From: Acidobacteriota bacterium
GTDB lineage: Bacteria; Acidobacteriota; Terriglobia; Bryobacterales; Bryobacteraceae
DNA length: 64,000 nucleotides
Reading direction: 5' to 3'
NCBI GenBank assembly: GCA_017304135.1
Contig: JAFLBB010000014.1
Location: forward strand, 23,570 to 87,569
Shown in pieces: positions 33,975 through 46,610 of this stretch. How positions within the stretch are numbered: the stretch's first letter is position 1; each line of letters opens with the position of its first letter. Position numbers and translations under genes: made by a program. Under the pieces are notes generated by a model. It searched no databases and had not been told where the DNA came from. It was given only the letters and a program-made list of their open reading frames with translations.

Positions 33975-35009
33975 ATGGTGGTGATTCGCTTCTGTCTGCT
34001 TGCCGCCCTGCTTACGGGCCTGCTCCCCGCCCAAGCCCCTCGCATTGGCGTGATTGATTTTTATGGCCGCCAGCACGTGCCGGAGGCCAAGCTGCTCAAG
34101 GCCCTGGGCAAACAGCCGGGTGATGAGCTGCCGCGCTCCAAGGGCGACGCCGAGGAGCAACTGGAGCAGGTGGAAGGCGTGGTGCGGGCCAACCTGGAGG
34201 CCGCCTGCTGTGAAGACGGCAAAGCGATTCTCTACATTGGCATTGAGGAGAAGGGCGCTGTCCACTTCGACTTCAACGCGCCAGGGGCGGAGGCCGTCCT
34301 GCTGCCGCGCGAGGTCCACGACGAATATGTCGCCTTTCTGGCCGCGGTGGGCCTGGCGGTGCGCGGCGGCGACACAGCCGAGGATCTTTCCCGCGGCCAT
34401 TCTCTGATGGCCAACCCGACGTGCCGCGCCCACCAGGAGAAGTTCCTCGCCCTGGCCGAAGCCGAACTCCCCAAGCTGCGCCAGGTGTTGCGCTCTTCCT
34501 TTGACGAGGAGCACCGCGCCATCGCCGCCTACGTGATCGGCTATGCCCCGAAGAAGGAAGCCATCATCGACGACCTGCAATACGCCTTGCGCGACCCCGA
34601 TGACACGGTGCGCAACAACGCCATGCGGTCACTGGCGGCCATCGCCATCCTGGCCCAGAAGCAGCCGGATCTGGAATTGAAGATCTCCCCGACGTGGTTT
34701 ATCGAGAGCCTCAACTCGATCATCTGGCAAGACCGCATCACGGCCGCCAACACGCTCGTCACGCTCACCGAAACGCGCGAGGAACGCATCATGACCCACC
34801 TCCGCGAGCGGGCCCTGCCGGCGATCCGCGAAATGGCCGCTTGGAGACATCTGCCGCACGCCCTGCCCGGCTTCATCCTGGCCGGACGCATCGCCGGTTT
34901 CGGCGAAAGCGAGATTCAGGACCTATGGAAACGCGGCGACCGGAAGACCCTGCTCGCTAAGCTCAACGCTTCAGATAAGCCAGCAAAGCAGCCGGGTCGT
35001 CGGAAATAA
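33975..35009 (+). CDS. Exported protein with POTRA-like N-terminal domain and HEAT-like repeats
   Basis: 344 residues from ATG 33975, signal peptide VIRFCLLAALLTGLLPAQ. Residues about 22-95 (IGVIDFYGRQHVPEAKLLKAL, then LEQVEGVVRANLEAAC and ILYIGIEEKG) follow the strand-helix-helix-strand-strand pattern of a POTRA domain as in BamA/ShlB. Residues about 165-300 are alpha-helical with HEAT-like units such as RAIAAYVIGYAPKKEAIIDDLQYALRDPDDTVRNNAMRSLAAIAIL. Both are protein-interaction folds. I know no named family with this pairing. The 3' end overlaps the convergent GDPD gene by 47 bp. Confidence 0.6.
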   Translation: MVVIRFCLLAALLTGLLPAQAPRIGVIDFYGRQHVPEAKLLKALGKQPGDELPRSKGDAEEQLEQVEGVVRANLEAACCEDGKAILYIGIEEKGAVHFDFNAPGAEAVLLPREVHDEYVAFLAAVGLAVRGGDTAEDLSRGHSLMANPTCRAHQEKFLALAEAELPKLRQVLRSSFDEEHRAIAAYVIGYAPKKEAIIDDLQYALRDPDDTVRNNAMRSLAAIAILAQKQPDLELKISPTWFIESLNSIIWQDRITAANTLVTLTETREERIMTHLRERALPAIREMAAWRHLPHALPGFILAGRIAGFGESEIQDLWKRGDRKTLLAKLNASDKPAKQPGRRK

Positions 35010-35808
35010 TCGCGTCGACCTTTGCCTCCACCAGCTTTTCCCACTGTTCGGGCTCGTTGGCCGTCCACGGCACCACCTGCAAGCCCGCCGCGTGCGCCCG
35101 CTCCACCAGCGAGGCGTTCACCAGCGTGTAGTGCGGCGAACAGATGGTCGCGCCTGCTTCCACGGTCGCCTTTACGACATCGCGCATGCCCCTCGCTTCA
35201 AACAGCGCCGACAGCCGGATTTCCGGCGCCAGAGCCTTCACGGCCTTGAGCGTCCGGAAATCGAAACTCTGTACGATGACACGCTTCTCCAGCTTGTGCC
35301 GCCGGATCGCTTCCACCATCAGCCGGGCGAACTCGCCCGGCGCGGGGGTTAGTTCAGGATGCTTCGCGAAGATCTTCGTCTCCACGTTGAACTCGAACTT
35401 GCCGCGAGGGGAGAGCGCATAGACTTCGTCGAGGGTGGGAACGCGTGTGCCCGGCATCGCCACCTGGCGGGGAAACTGCGGATTCACCTTCGCCCCGCAA
35501 TCCCAGCGCCGCAGCTCAGCCAGGGTCATTTCGCGAATGACGTTTGTCCCCAGCCAGCCCGCCGGGGCGGTGCAATAGTGCGAGTTCATGCGCGGGTCGT
35601 GTGACACCACGAGCACGTTGTCTTTGGTGACAGCCACGTCGAGTTCGAGCACATCCACACCCGCCTGGATCGCATACTCAAAGGCCGGCAGCGTATTCTC
35701 CGGCCGAACGGCGCGTGCGCCGCGGTGGCCGTGGACCGAAATTGAAGAAGCCGCCTGGATACTCATGACGCCCACCACAAGAAGAATGAATAGAGATCGA
35801 AAAATCAT
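34963..35808 (-). CDS. Secreted glycerophosphodiester phosphodiesterase
   Basis: 281 residues with an N-terminal signal (SLFILLVVGVMSIQAASS). GDPD motifs are all present: HGHRGARAVRPENTLPAFEYA, VLELDVAVTKDNVLVVSHDP, KFEFNVETKI, VIVQSFDF and the C-terminal WTANEPEQ with VDAIISDDP. It hydrolyses glycerophosphodiesters to sn-glycerol 3-phosphate plus an alcohol, using a divalent metal, outside the cytoplasm. Released G3P could feed GlpD, but the genes are about 18 kb apart. The start is 34 bp from the divergent oxidoreductase gene. A TAATAT box lies 12 bp before the ATG. Confidence 0.92.
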   Translation of the reverse strand: MIFRSLFILLVVGVMSIQAASSISVHGHRGARAVRPENTLPAFEYAIQAGVDVLELDVAVTKDNVLVVSHDPRMNSHYCTAPAGWLGTNVIREMTLAELRRWDCGAKVNPQFPRQVAMPGTRVPTLDEVYALSPRGKFEFNVETKIFAKHPELTPAPGEFARLMVEAIRRHKLEKRVIVQSFDFRTLKAVKALAPEIRLSALFEARGMRDVVKATVEAGATICSPHYTLVNASLVERAHAAGLQVVPWTANEPEQWEKLVEAKVDAIISDDPAALLAYLKR

Positions 35809-35842
35809 CGTATCGAGCCTATATTAAGAATGTCACGCTCTT

Positions 35843-37186
35843 ATGAAACTCTCATCCCCCTCTTCCCTCTCACGGCGAAGCTTTGCCCGCACGGCGGCTT
35901 CGGCCACCGCACTTTCCTACTCACGTATTTGGGGCGCTAACGAACGGCTCCACATGGGCTACATCGGAGTCGGCAACCGTGGCGACCAGGTCCACGACGG
36001 GTTCCTGGAACATGGTGACCAGGAGACGGTGGCCGTGTGCGACCTCCGCGAAGACTATATGGACTTTGCGGTGAAGAAGTCGCGGGCCACACCCAAGAAG
36101 TACAAGGACTGGCGCCAGGTGTTGGACGACAAGAACGTCGACGCCGTGGCCATCGCCACGCCTGACCACTGGCACGCCCTGATGTTCAACGCGGCCTGCA
36201 AGGCGGGCAAGGATGTTTACGTCGAGAAGCCCCTTTCGCTGACCGTTGTGGAGGGACGCCGCATGGTGGATGTGGCGCGGGAAACCAAGCGCGTGACGCA
36301 GGTGGGCATCCACCGCCGCTCGGGAAAGTTCCTTCAGGAGGCGGCGCGCCTGGTGCGCGAAGGCGCCATCGGCCACGTCACGGTGGCGCGGGGCTACCAT
36401 CTGCAGAACGAGTGGCCCAAAGGCATCGGCAATCCCGCCGACGAGCAGCCCTGGGACGCCGAGGCCTGGGACAAGTGGCTTGGTCCCGCGCCCAAGATGC
36501 CCTACAACAAGAACCGCGCGTTCTACAATTTCCGCTGGTTCTACAACTACTCCGGCGGCCAGTTGACCAACTTTGGCGTGCACTATATGGACATGCTCCG
36601 CTGGTGCATTGGTAAGGATGCGCCGAAGGCCGTGGTTGCGATGGGCGGCAAGTATGCCATCGACGACAACCGCGAGATCCCCGACACGCTTGAGGTGATG
36701 TGGGATTTCGGCGGCACGATGATCAACTTCGTCCAATACAACGCCAACCGCGCTCCCGGCAACGCGAAGAACTCAGAGATGGAGTTGCGCGGCACCAAGG
36801 GCACGATGTATCTGTGGGGCAACCGCTGGGAGATCGTGCCGGAGAAGGTGAGCGACTCACCGCGCCCTGGGCGATCGCCCGTTGACCGCCAGATGGAGCG
36901 CAACATCGGCACGCTGTCGGAGATGATTAAGCCCGCCACCATGCAGGGCTCGGCCGACACTGCCTTCCACGCGCGTAATTTCATCGACTGCGTGAAGAGC
37001 CGCGCCAAGTGCAATTGCGATATCCTCGACGGCCACCTCTCGACTTCGGCTACCATCATTGGCAACATCGCCCTCAAGACGAAGAGCTACCTCGAATGGG
37101 ACGCGAAGACCGAGAAGTTCACCAACAACCCGGCGGCGAACAAGTGGCTGCACTACGAATACCGCGCGCCCTACAAGTTGGGCTGA
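35843..37186 (+). CDS. Gfo/Idh/MocA family oxidoreductase with Tat signal
   Basis: 447 residues. The N-terminus SRRSFARTAASATALSYSR is a twin-arginine signal. The Rossmann half has MGYIGVGNRGDQVHDGFLE, AIATPDHWHALMFNAACKAGKDVYVEKPLSLTV (EKP block) and a C-terminal half with YYNYSGGQLTNFGVHYMDMLRW. This export-linked branch is common in Acidobacteria, Planctomycetes and Bacteroidetes and acts on sugars or sugar-like compounds with tightly bound NAD(P). The exact substrate is not evident. The following gene overlaps its 3' end. Confidence 0.9.
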   Translation: MKLSSPSSLSRRSFARTAASATALSYSRIWGANERLHMGYIGVGNRGDQVHDGFLEHGDQETVAVCDLREDYMDFAVKKSRATPKKYKDWRQVLDDKNVDAVAIATPDHWHALMFNAACKAGKDVYVEKPLSLTVVEGRRMVDVARETKRVTQVGIHRRSGKFLQEAARLVREGAIGHVTVARGYHLQNEWPKGIGNPADEQPWDAEAWDKWLGPAPKMPYNKNRAFYNFRWFYNYSGGQLTNFGVHYMDMLRWCIGKDAPKAVVAMGGKYAIDDNREIPDTLEVMWDFGGTMINFVQYNANRAPGNAKNSEMELRGTKGTMYLWGNRWEIVPEKVSDSPRPGRSPVDRQMERNIGTLSEMIKPATMQGSADTAFHARNFIDCVKSRAKCNCDILDGHLSTSATIIGNIALKTKSYLEWDAKTEKFTNNPAANKWLHYEYRAPYKLG

Positions 37187-37638
37187 TTCTCTGCGTGCTG
37201 GCGGCCCTGGCGGCGGCGTCTGCGGCTGGTCCACAGGCCACGCCGCAAGGGCCCGCGCGCATCTTCGTTTACTCGCTGCGCGAGACGGCGGCGCATCTGT
37301 GGATGCCGGTGACATTCGACGGCGAGATTGCGGCCGAGGTGCGGCGAGGGACGTTCTTCACGATCGCCTGCGACCCTGGGCCGCACGTTCTCATCATTGA
37401 GCAGGGCGTGCCCGTCGCCGTCGAGGCGCGCCCGGACCGCCCGGCGTACGTGCGGCTCGACTGGAACTACCAGTTGGGACGGCGGCCGATCCCGGTGCTG
37501 GGCGTCGTCCCCGCACGCATCGCGGAGGCTGAGCTGCGGCACTTGAGCTATATCGAGGCGAAGAAGGTGCGGTCAGCGGTGGTGCTCAGAAGCGACCCGC
37601 GGCCGGCGGAGGAGATGCGGCTGAAGACGCGGGAGTAG
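37144..37638 (+). CDS. Exported DUF2846-like protein
   Basis: About 164 residues. The start is uncertain: GTG 37144 gives a good signal peptide (MAALRIPRALQVGLILCVLA, with Ala-rich tail) but overlaps the upstream gene by 43 bp; GTG 37195 is the alternative. The body has ARIFVYSLRETAAHLWMPV, DGEIAAEVRRGTFFTIACDPG and HVLIIEQG, close to the DUF2846 pattern (beta-sandwich proteins exported or anchored at the envelope). Function is unknown. It is convergent with the RND permease gene 6 bp away. Confidence 0.6.
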   Translation: MAALRIPRALQVGLILCVLAALAAASAAGPQATPQGPARIFVYSLRETAAHLWMPVTFDGEIAAEVRRGTFFTIACDPGPHVLIIEQGVPVAVEARPDRPAYVRLDWNYQLGRRPIPVLGVVPARIAEAELRHLSYIEAKKVRSAVVLRSDPRPAEEMRLKTRE

Positions 37639-37644
37639 CGGCGC

Positions 37645-40823
<3,179 letters not shown>

Positions 40824-40824
<1 letters not shown>

Positions 40825-41963
40825 TAGCGCACCTCCACCGCGGCGCCATCGGCGAGGGCTGGAGCAAGCGGCGACACCACCTGCTCACCATCGGTCAACC
40901 CGGACATGACCTCAACCGAGCCTTCGCGTGCACCCCCCAGCGTCACCATCCGCAACCGAGCCCGCCCGCCGGATACCGTCATCAGGTAGCGCAGCGAGCC
41001 TTCCTCGCGAATCGCCGCCGACGGCACCGTCAATGCCCTCCTCATCCCGCGCGGGAAGCGCGCTTTACCGAACATCCCCGTGCGCAGGTTCGATACTCCC
41101 GGCAGATCGAGCTTCACCGTGAACGACCGCGAGAGGGCATCCACCGACGGCACGATCTCCACCACGCGCGCGTCGAGTTCCTTCTCCAGCGATTCCAGGA
41201 AAACAGGCACACGATCACCCATGCGCACAGCGCCGAGCAAGGCCTCTTCCACCGGCACCTCCAGCCGGAAGGCGCCCGCCTGTTCGATGGTGAGCAGCGG
41301 CTGACCCGGCGCCGCCAGGTTGCCCGGCTCCACCAGACGCTCCGTCACCCGCCCCGCAAACGGCGCGCGAATTTCCAGATAGCCGCGTTGGATCTTGGCG
41401 GACTGGGTCGCCTCGCTCGCTTGTTGGATGCGCGCATCCACCTGGTTGCGCTTCGCATTCGCGCCCGCCAGCTGCGCTTCAGCCATGCGCAACCGCGCGG
41501 TTGCCTCATCCAGTTCCTGCTGTGTAATCGACTTGCGGTTGAACAGGTCCGTCATGCGCTTGTGCGTCACCCGCGCCAGTTCCAATTGCGCCTGCGCCGC
41601 GGCGATCGCCTGGGTTACTTCGGCCTGCGCGTTCGTCGCCTCCACACCCATTGCTTCGGCCTGGCGAACCGCCGTATCCATCTCCTTGGCATCGAGCGTC
41701 ACCACCACCTGGCCGGCGGCCACCGTGTCGCCCGCGCGCACCCGCACCTCGCGCACATAGGCCATCAACCGGCTCGCCACCGTGCCCGTTTGCCGCGCCC
41801 GCACCGTGCCGCTGGCCTCGATGCTGTCGCTCCACTCCACGCGCGCCGCGGACACCGTCCGCACCGCCACCGGAGCACTCTTCGACTCCGAGCGCTTCTC
41901 CGGCTCCTTGCCGCCGCATGCCGCCAGCGTGAGCGCCGCTCCCACCATTGCCAGGAATCTCAT
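40824..41963 (-). CDS. RND efflux periplasmic adaptor, lipoprotein
   Basis: 379 residues. The lipobox LAAC (Cys16) follows a short signal. [35 protein letters not shown] is the first lipoyl half, a coiled-coil segment runs about 100-175 (Ala/Gln/Glu-rich), and [27 protein letters not shown] is the second half. [18 protein letters not shown] is the membrane-proximal domain. The gene is coupled at both ends: its start overlaps the TolC stop and its stop overlaps the permease start. Confidence 0.9.
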
Positions 41964-43327
41964 TGCAGAACCTCCGAATCGGGAGTCAACGACCCGCTGG
42001 CCATTTCCAGTTCCACCGCCGCCACCCGCTGATCATGAATTGCCATGACTCGCCTTAAGCTCGCTTCCAGCTGCGCACTTTCGTTGCGCAGCAAATCGGT
42101 CATCGTGGCCAGGCCGTTCTCATAGCGGTCGCGCGTGATGCGCAGGCTTTCGGCGGCTTGCGCCACCGAGGCATCGGCCGTCGCCGTGCGTTCACGCGCC
42201 GCTTGGAGCCTGGCATTGGCCGCCCGCACCTGCAAGGCGATGCCGCTTTCCAATTGCCTCTTCTGGGCCGCGCTGGCCCGCTCTGCCTCCACTGCCTCCT
42301 GAATCGCCGCCTTGGTCGTATACAGGCTGGAGATATTCCAGCGCAGGCTCACGCCGGCAAACCAGTTCCCGCCATACTGCTTCACGAACTGACCGCGATT
42401 GGCCTCGCCCGCCAGACGCGCCGACACCTGCGGCAGATAGGCGCTGCGCGCCGAGGCCGCTTGTGTCTGGCTCATCTCCATCGCCAACCCGGCCTGCTTC
42501 ACCTCGGGCCGCGCGGCCAGAGCCCGGCGCGCCCGCTCCTGCTCGGCTTCCGTGGGCGGGGCCACTGGTTGCAATCCCGTGGTGAGTTGCAGGGGCGTGT
42601 CCAGGCCGCGCCCCAGCGCTTCATTCAACGCCGCCAGCGCCACATCGCGTTCGGAACGGCGCACGATGATCTGTTCGGCCACCGCCGCCAGGTGCACGCG
42701 CACCGACAGCACATCGGCCTCTGTCGCCATGCCCGCCTCGCGCCGCGACTCTGCCCGATTCAGATCCGCCTCGGCGCTGGCGCGAGACGCCTCGGCCACC
42801 TTCAGGGCCTCCTCAGCCAGCAGCGCACCATAGTAGGCCCTCGCCGCCCGGGCCACCAGTTCCATCTCCGTGAGCGCTCTTTGCTCCTTGGCCATCCCCA
42901 CGCCCAACTGCGCCGACTTCACCTGGCGCCGCGTTTGTCCGCCATCGAACAGCATCTGCTCGGCGCCCACCTGCGACTGGAAGTTGTTGATCGCATCCGG
43001 CCGGTTCAGGGCATCGATGGCGAAATTCGCCTCAGTAAACCGCCGCTGCGTGAGCAACGTGGAGAACACAAACACCGGGTTATTCGATGCCTGCCACGAT
43101 TCCTGATACCCCAGCTTTGGCAGATAGCCTGTCCGCGCCTGTTCGACGCGCGCCCCGGCTCCGCGCACTCGCGCCTCGGCCGCTTCGGCCGCCGGATGCT
43201 GCTTCACCGCCAGCCTCGCGGCGTCCTGCACAGTGATTGGCTGCGCGGGCAGCCCCGCCGCGGGCTGCGCCCGCAATGCCGGCCCGAGCAGACACACCAT
43301 TCCCGCCAAGCCCAAGTGCAACTTCAT
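41960..43327 (-). CDS. TolC family outer membrane efflux protein
   Basis: 455 residues with signal peptide (LGLAGMVCLLGPALRAQ). OEP repeats run throughout: ITVQDAARLAVKQHPAAEAAEARVRGAGARVE near the start, FDGGQTRRQVKSAQLGVGMAKEQRALTEME in the middle, and ESLRITRDRYENGLATMTDLLRNE near the end, which is the canonical TolC second-repeat signature. It is the outer membrane channel of the second RND pump. The DUF442 phosphatase-like gene lies 25 bp upstream on the same strand. Confidence 0.9.
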   Translation of the reverse strand: MKLHLGLAGMVCLLGPALRAQPAAGLPAQPITVQDAARLAVKQHPAAEAAEARVRGAGARVEQARTGYLPKLGYQESWQASNNPVFVFSTLLTQRRFTEANFAIDALNRPDAINNFQSQVGAEQMLFDGGQTRRQVKSAQLGVGMAKEQRALTEMELVARAARAYYGALLAEEALKVAEASRASAEADLNRAESRREAGMATEADVLSVRVHLAAVAEQIIVRRSERDVALAALNEALGRGLDTPLQLTTGLQPVAPPTEAEQERARRALAARPEVKQAGLAMEMSQTQAASARSAYLPQVSARLAGEANRGQFVKQYGGNWFAGVSLRWNISSLYTTKAAIQEAVEAERASAAQKRQLESGIALQVRAANARLQAARERTATADASVAQAAESLRITRDRYENGLATMTDLLRNESAQLEASLRRVMAIHDQRVAAVELEMASGSLTPDSEVLQ

Positions 43328-43352
43328 ATCGAATCAACCCTCGTATGTGTAG

Positions 43353-43877
43353 TTACTTCGCCGCCAGTTGTTCTCGCAGCGCCTTCTCGAGCGCGGGACT
43401 CTTCATCCCGGCCGACTTGGCCCTGGCCACGGCCTCTTCCACATCCAGCTTTTCGCGCGAGGCGTTATAGAGGCCCCAGAGGAAGCCCACCCGGTTCGAC
43501 GTGCCGCAATGGAGAAACACCGGCTTGCCGCCGGGCTTACGCGCCTCGTCGAGCAGCGTGAACACCCTTTCGCGATCGGCTGCGGAGAGTTCGTGGCCCT
43601 TCATCGGGGCCGACACGTAGCTCATCCCCGCCGACTCGGCCGCCTGTGGCTCATCCACCTTCACTTGCGCCATTTCTTCGGGTTGGCGCAGGTTGATCAC
43701 CACCTTCGTACCGCGCGCGGCGGCCTCCTTGATCGCGGCCTCGTCGGGCTGTCCGGAGAAAATCAACTTTCCCGCCACCTGCGAGGCGTTCACCGCGCCT
43801 CCCAGCGTCGTCGGCTCCACCGCCGTCTGCCCCCACGCCAAGCCCGCAACGAGAACCGCCAGCCACGCCCGCCGCAT
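43353..43877 (-). CDS. DUF442/beta-lactamase-hydrolase-like phosphatase domain protein, exported
   Basis: 174 residues. Signal peptide RRAWLAVLVAGLAWGQ. The mature domain resembles the DUF442 (TIGR01244) dual-specificity-phosphatase-like fold: KLIFSGQPDEAAIKEAAARG, VVINLRQPEEM, then the P-loop HCGTSNRVGFLWG with the Cys-x4-Arg spacing of this family. Such domains occur with sulfide-oxidising and rhodanese-like proteins; no reaction is established. The ATG overlaps the stop of the DUF2892 gene (ATGA). It may be co-transcribed with the downstream RND pump genes. Confidence 0.75.
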   Translation of the reverse strand: MRRAWLAVLVAGLAWGQTAVEPTTLGGAVNASQVAGKLIFSGQPDEAAIKEAAARGTKVVINLRQPEEMAQVKVDEPQAAESAGMSYVSAPMKGHELSAADRERVFTLLDEARKPGGKPVFLHCGTSNRVGFLWGLYNASREKLDVEEAVARAKSAGMKSPALEKALREQLAAK

Positions 43878-44065
43878 CAGCCCTTCACCCCGATTTTGCG
43901 CAGAATCGACATCATGGGGCACCAGTTCGTAAACGCCGATTGGAACAGGTTCAGCCCCACGAACGCCGTAAAGTAATACCAGTTCGGATTCACATAGTGG
44001 CCTAGCGCCAGGGTCAGGAGCACAATCAGGCCCGCGATCATTCTCAGGTAGCGGTCGACAGTCAT
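43877..44065 (-). CDS. DUF2892 small membrane protein (YgaP C-terminal-like)
   Basis: 62 residues, two membrane helices: YLRMIAGLIVLLTLALG and YYFTAFVGLNLFQSAF, then TNWCPMMSILRKIGVK. The NW and CP residues after helix 2 are the DUF2892 signature. In YgaP this domain is fused to rhodanese and anchors it; here the neighbour is a phosphatase-like DUF442 protein. Short as it is, the motif fit and the coupled stop/start with the next gene make it a real gene. Confidence 0.85.
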   Translation of the reverse strand: MTVDRYLRMIAGLIVLLTLALGHYVNPNWYYFTAFVGLNLFQSAFTNWCPMMSILRKIGVKG

Positions 44066-44175
44066 ACGTTTCCTCTCTCATTAGCCGGGATGCGGCTTGT
44101 GAGAAAAGGTGACACAACCCGCGACCGGGCGCCAGCCCGCGGCGGGAACGGCAGGCAGCCTCGCCTGATCGCCCG

Positions 44176-45144
44176 CTACTTCTTAGTCCGCTTGACCCAC
44201 TCCTCATACACCTTGGCGATGCCGGCGCTGGCAGCATCGCCGGGATGAACCACGACGCGATAGCGGAAGCGCCAGGTCTCGCCCGGCTTCAGCGTGAGCG
44301 AGCCGTCGCGCGTTTTGTCGCTGAAGAAGTCATGCTCGCCGAAGATGTTGGCGGCGAAGAGGCCGTAGTCGCGGGAATGCCAATAGGTGGGGTGCTTGGG
44401 GTTCGACGGGTGATCGAGAATGGCCACGCCCAGCGCCTCGCCTTCGAGCGTGCCGGCGTAATCCACCCACGGAAACGCCTTGCCCCACACCGCCTTCTCG
44501 CCCACAGCGCCGGTTGAACTGGTCATCTTGCCGGTGTGCTTGCCGTCAAGCGGGGCGGCCAGGCGCAGGGCGAACGTGCCTTCCTTGGTGTCGCCGAACT
44601 TGGCCGGCTCGGTGGAGGTGAGCGTAATGTCGAAGTCGACGATGCGCAGCGTGGGATGCGAGTGGAAGGTCATGGTGCGGGCCTCGTTCACGAGCACCTT
44701 GCCGGCCGGGGTGAGCCACTCGAACGCCGCCGACACGCTGCCTTCCTTCTTGCCGCTCTTCAGGTCGGTGATGCGCTTGGTGCGGATGGTGCCCTGTTTG
44801 CCCTTTTGTTGCGAGGCGTCGTTGGCCCAGAAGTCGACCCCGTTCACGTCGCCGTGGGAAAACCACAGGCCGCGATGGTGGATGTGGTCCTTCGCTTCGC
44901 CTTCTTTTTCCTCCATCGGCCACACGCGGGAGACGATTTTGCCGGAGGCGGCCCGCAGCGGATGCAGATAGGGCTTGGTTGCCGACGCGCTGGTAAAGAG
45001 TGCCGTGAACGGTTTGCCGTCGACGTCCACCATGATGCGGTCAGAGCCTTGCGTCACCTTCACCTGGGCCGCCACCGGTATGGCCAGCAGGGCGGCAGCG
45101 GCGAGCGCGGCCAGAGCAAAGGGGGAAACTGCGTGCGATCTCAT
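44176..45144 (-). CDS. PmoA-like DUF6807 family secreted protein
   Basis: 322 residues with signal peptide (FALAALAAAALLAIPVAA). Motifs of the DUF6807 family ('methane oxygenase PmoA' in many annotations): PYLHPLRAASGKIVSRVWP, DHIHHRGLWFSHGDVNGVDFW, and LDHPSNPKHPTYWHSRDYGLFAANIFG near the C-terminus. The many conserved His, Trp and Asp residues suggest a carbohydrate-acting or metal-binding fold. The PmoA name is historical; nothing here resembles particulate methane monooxygenase. The gene stands alone on the minus strand. Confidence 0.8.
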   Translation of the reverse strand: MRSHAVSPFALAALAAAALLAIPVAAQVKVTQGSDRIMVDVDGKPFTALFTSASATKPYLHPLRAASGKIVSRVWPMEEKEGEAKDHIHHRGLWFSHGDVNGVDFWANDASQQKGKQGTIRTKRITDLKSGKKEGSVSAAFEWLTPAGKVLVNEARTMTFHSHPTLRIVDFDITLTSTEPAKFGDTKEGTFALRLAAPLDGKHTGKMTSSTGAVGEKAVWGKAFPWVDYAGTLEGEALGVAILDHPSNPKHPTYWHSRDYGLFAANIFGEHDFFSDKTRDGSLTLKPGETWRFRYRVVVHPGDAASAGIAKVYEEWVKRTKK

Positions 45145-45177
45145 GTCAGCCAGTAGATCACACGCCGCGAACCGGGC

Positions 45178-46542
45178 TCAAGCGGGGACGATCTTGGGCT
45201 CCCCGTCGCCGTCCTGGATTCTGGTGATGCGGACCCGCGCGACGCGGTTGTGGTCCATTTCGAGGACGGTGAACCGGCGGTCGCCCTGCTCCACTGTCGC
45301 TCCGCACTCCGGGATCACGCCGAGCTTGAACATAAGGAAGCCGGCCAGTGTCTCAAAGCCCGCCTGCGAGGGCAGCTCGATGCCGTACATTGTCTCCAGG
45401 TCGCGAATCGGCGTGGCGCCGTCGAGTTCCACCACGTCCCAAACCACCGGCAGCGGAGGCAGTCGCACATCGTGTTCATCCTCGATTTCGCCGAACACCT
45501 GTTCCATGGCGTCTTCGAGCGTCACCAGACCGACCACCGTGCCGAATTCGTCCACCGCCAGCGCCATGTGCGAATGTGACCGCCGGAAGTCTTCGATCAA
45601 TTGCGGCAGCGGCTTGGTTTCCGGCACCACCAGCGGCTTGCGCAGATAGCGGCTGAGGTCAAACGGCCGGGGAGGATAGCGCCGCTCGTTGGCGAGCAAC
45701 CGTTGCTGCCACACCTCCAGCATGTCCTTGGCGTAGACAATGCCGTGGATGTTCTCCGGATCGCGCTCATAGACGGGAATGCGCGAGTACTTGGCCTCGC
45801 TGAACGCTTTCAGCACTTCGTCGAGCGGCGAGGTGATGGGAATGCTGGCGAACTGCGTACGCGGCACCATGACCTCGCGCACAGTCAGATCGCGAAGGTC
45901 GAGCAGGCGGTGCATTGCGTCTTCTTCAAACGCTTCGAGCAACCCGTGCTTGCGCGAGGCCGAGAGTATGTATTTCAACTCCTCCGGATTGTGAGTCCCA
46001 GGGGCGTGGGCTCCGCTGTGTACGCCCAACAGGCGCGAACAGTAGGCCGAACTGCGTTCGATGAACGTGATGAACGGCCCGCTCAGCCGGATGAACACGA
46101 GCAGCGGCGGAGCCAGCAGCGCCGCCATGCGGTCGGCCTTTTCCATGGCGATGTTTTTCGGCACCACCTCGCCGATGACCACGTGCACATAGCTGATGCC
46201 GAGGAATGCCAAGGCGAAACTCAACCCGTGAAGCACAGGCTCCGGCACCCAGACCGAGGCGCCTTGCAACAGCGCGAACAACAGGCCGTGGACCGTGGAC
46301 TCGCCGGCCCATCCCAGGCCAAGGCTGGCAATCGTGACACCAACCTGCCCGGCGGAGAGCATTCGTTCGGGATTTTCGAGCAGCTCCATCGCTGTCTGCG
46401 CCCCCGGCACACCGTCCTCCTTCATCTGTTTCAGCCGCGACGGACGAACCGCCAGCAGCGCCACCTCCACAGCCGAAAAGTAAGCATTGGCGGCGATGAT
46501 CAGCAGCAGGAGAAGAAGCCGGTATCCTAGGTAGAGATCCAT
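45178..46542 (-). CDS. CNNM/CorC (HlyC/TlyC-like) membrane protein with CBS domains
   Basis: 454 residues from ATG 46542. The N-terminal DUF21/CNNM membrane domain (LLLLLLIIAANAYFSAVEVALLA, then LSAGQVGVTIASLGLGWAGE and a third span) is followed by paired CBS domains (VREVMVPRTQFASIP, then KDMLEVWQQRL and DFRRSHSHMALAVDEFGTVVGLVTLEDAMEQVFGE). A C-terminal CorC_HlyC domain follows (GATPIRDLETMYGIELP). This family is tied to Mg/Co homeostasis. The reading frame extends upstream to 46599, but the membrane domain starts at 46542. It diverges from the penicillin acylase gene 68 bp away. Confidence 0.9.
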   Translation of the reverse strand: MDLYLGYRLLLLLLIIAANAYFSAVEVALLAVRPSRLKQMKEDGVPGAQTAMELLENPERMLSAGQVGVTIASLGLGWAGESTVHGLLFALLQGASVWVPEPVLHGLSFALAFLGISYVHVVIGEVVPKNIAMEKADRMAALLAPPLLVFIRLSGPFITFIERSSAYCSRLLGVHSGAHAPGTHNPEELKYILSASRKHGLLEAFEEDAMHRLLDLRDLTVREVMVPRTQFASIPITSPLDEVLKAFSEAKYSRIPVYERDPENIHGIVYAKDMLEVWQQRLLANERRYPPRPFDLSRYLRKPLVVPETKPLPQLIEDFRRSHSHMALAVDEFGTVVGLVTLEDAMEQVFGEIEDEHDVRLPPLPVVWDVVELDGATPIRDLETMYGIELPSQAGFETLAGFLMFKLGVIPECGATVEQGDRRFTVLEMDHNRVARVRITRIQDGDGEPKIVPA

Positions 46543-46610
46543 GAGAAGAGCCCGAAGCAAGCGACTCCGGACCGGAGAGCCGCGGCCGACGGGGACCACG
46601 CGGGTGACAA

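Noticed and set aside
41506..41919. Second minus-strand frame within the adaptor gene
   Set aside because: Gly/Arg-rich shadow of the adaptor; no motif.
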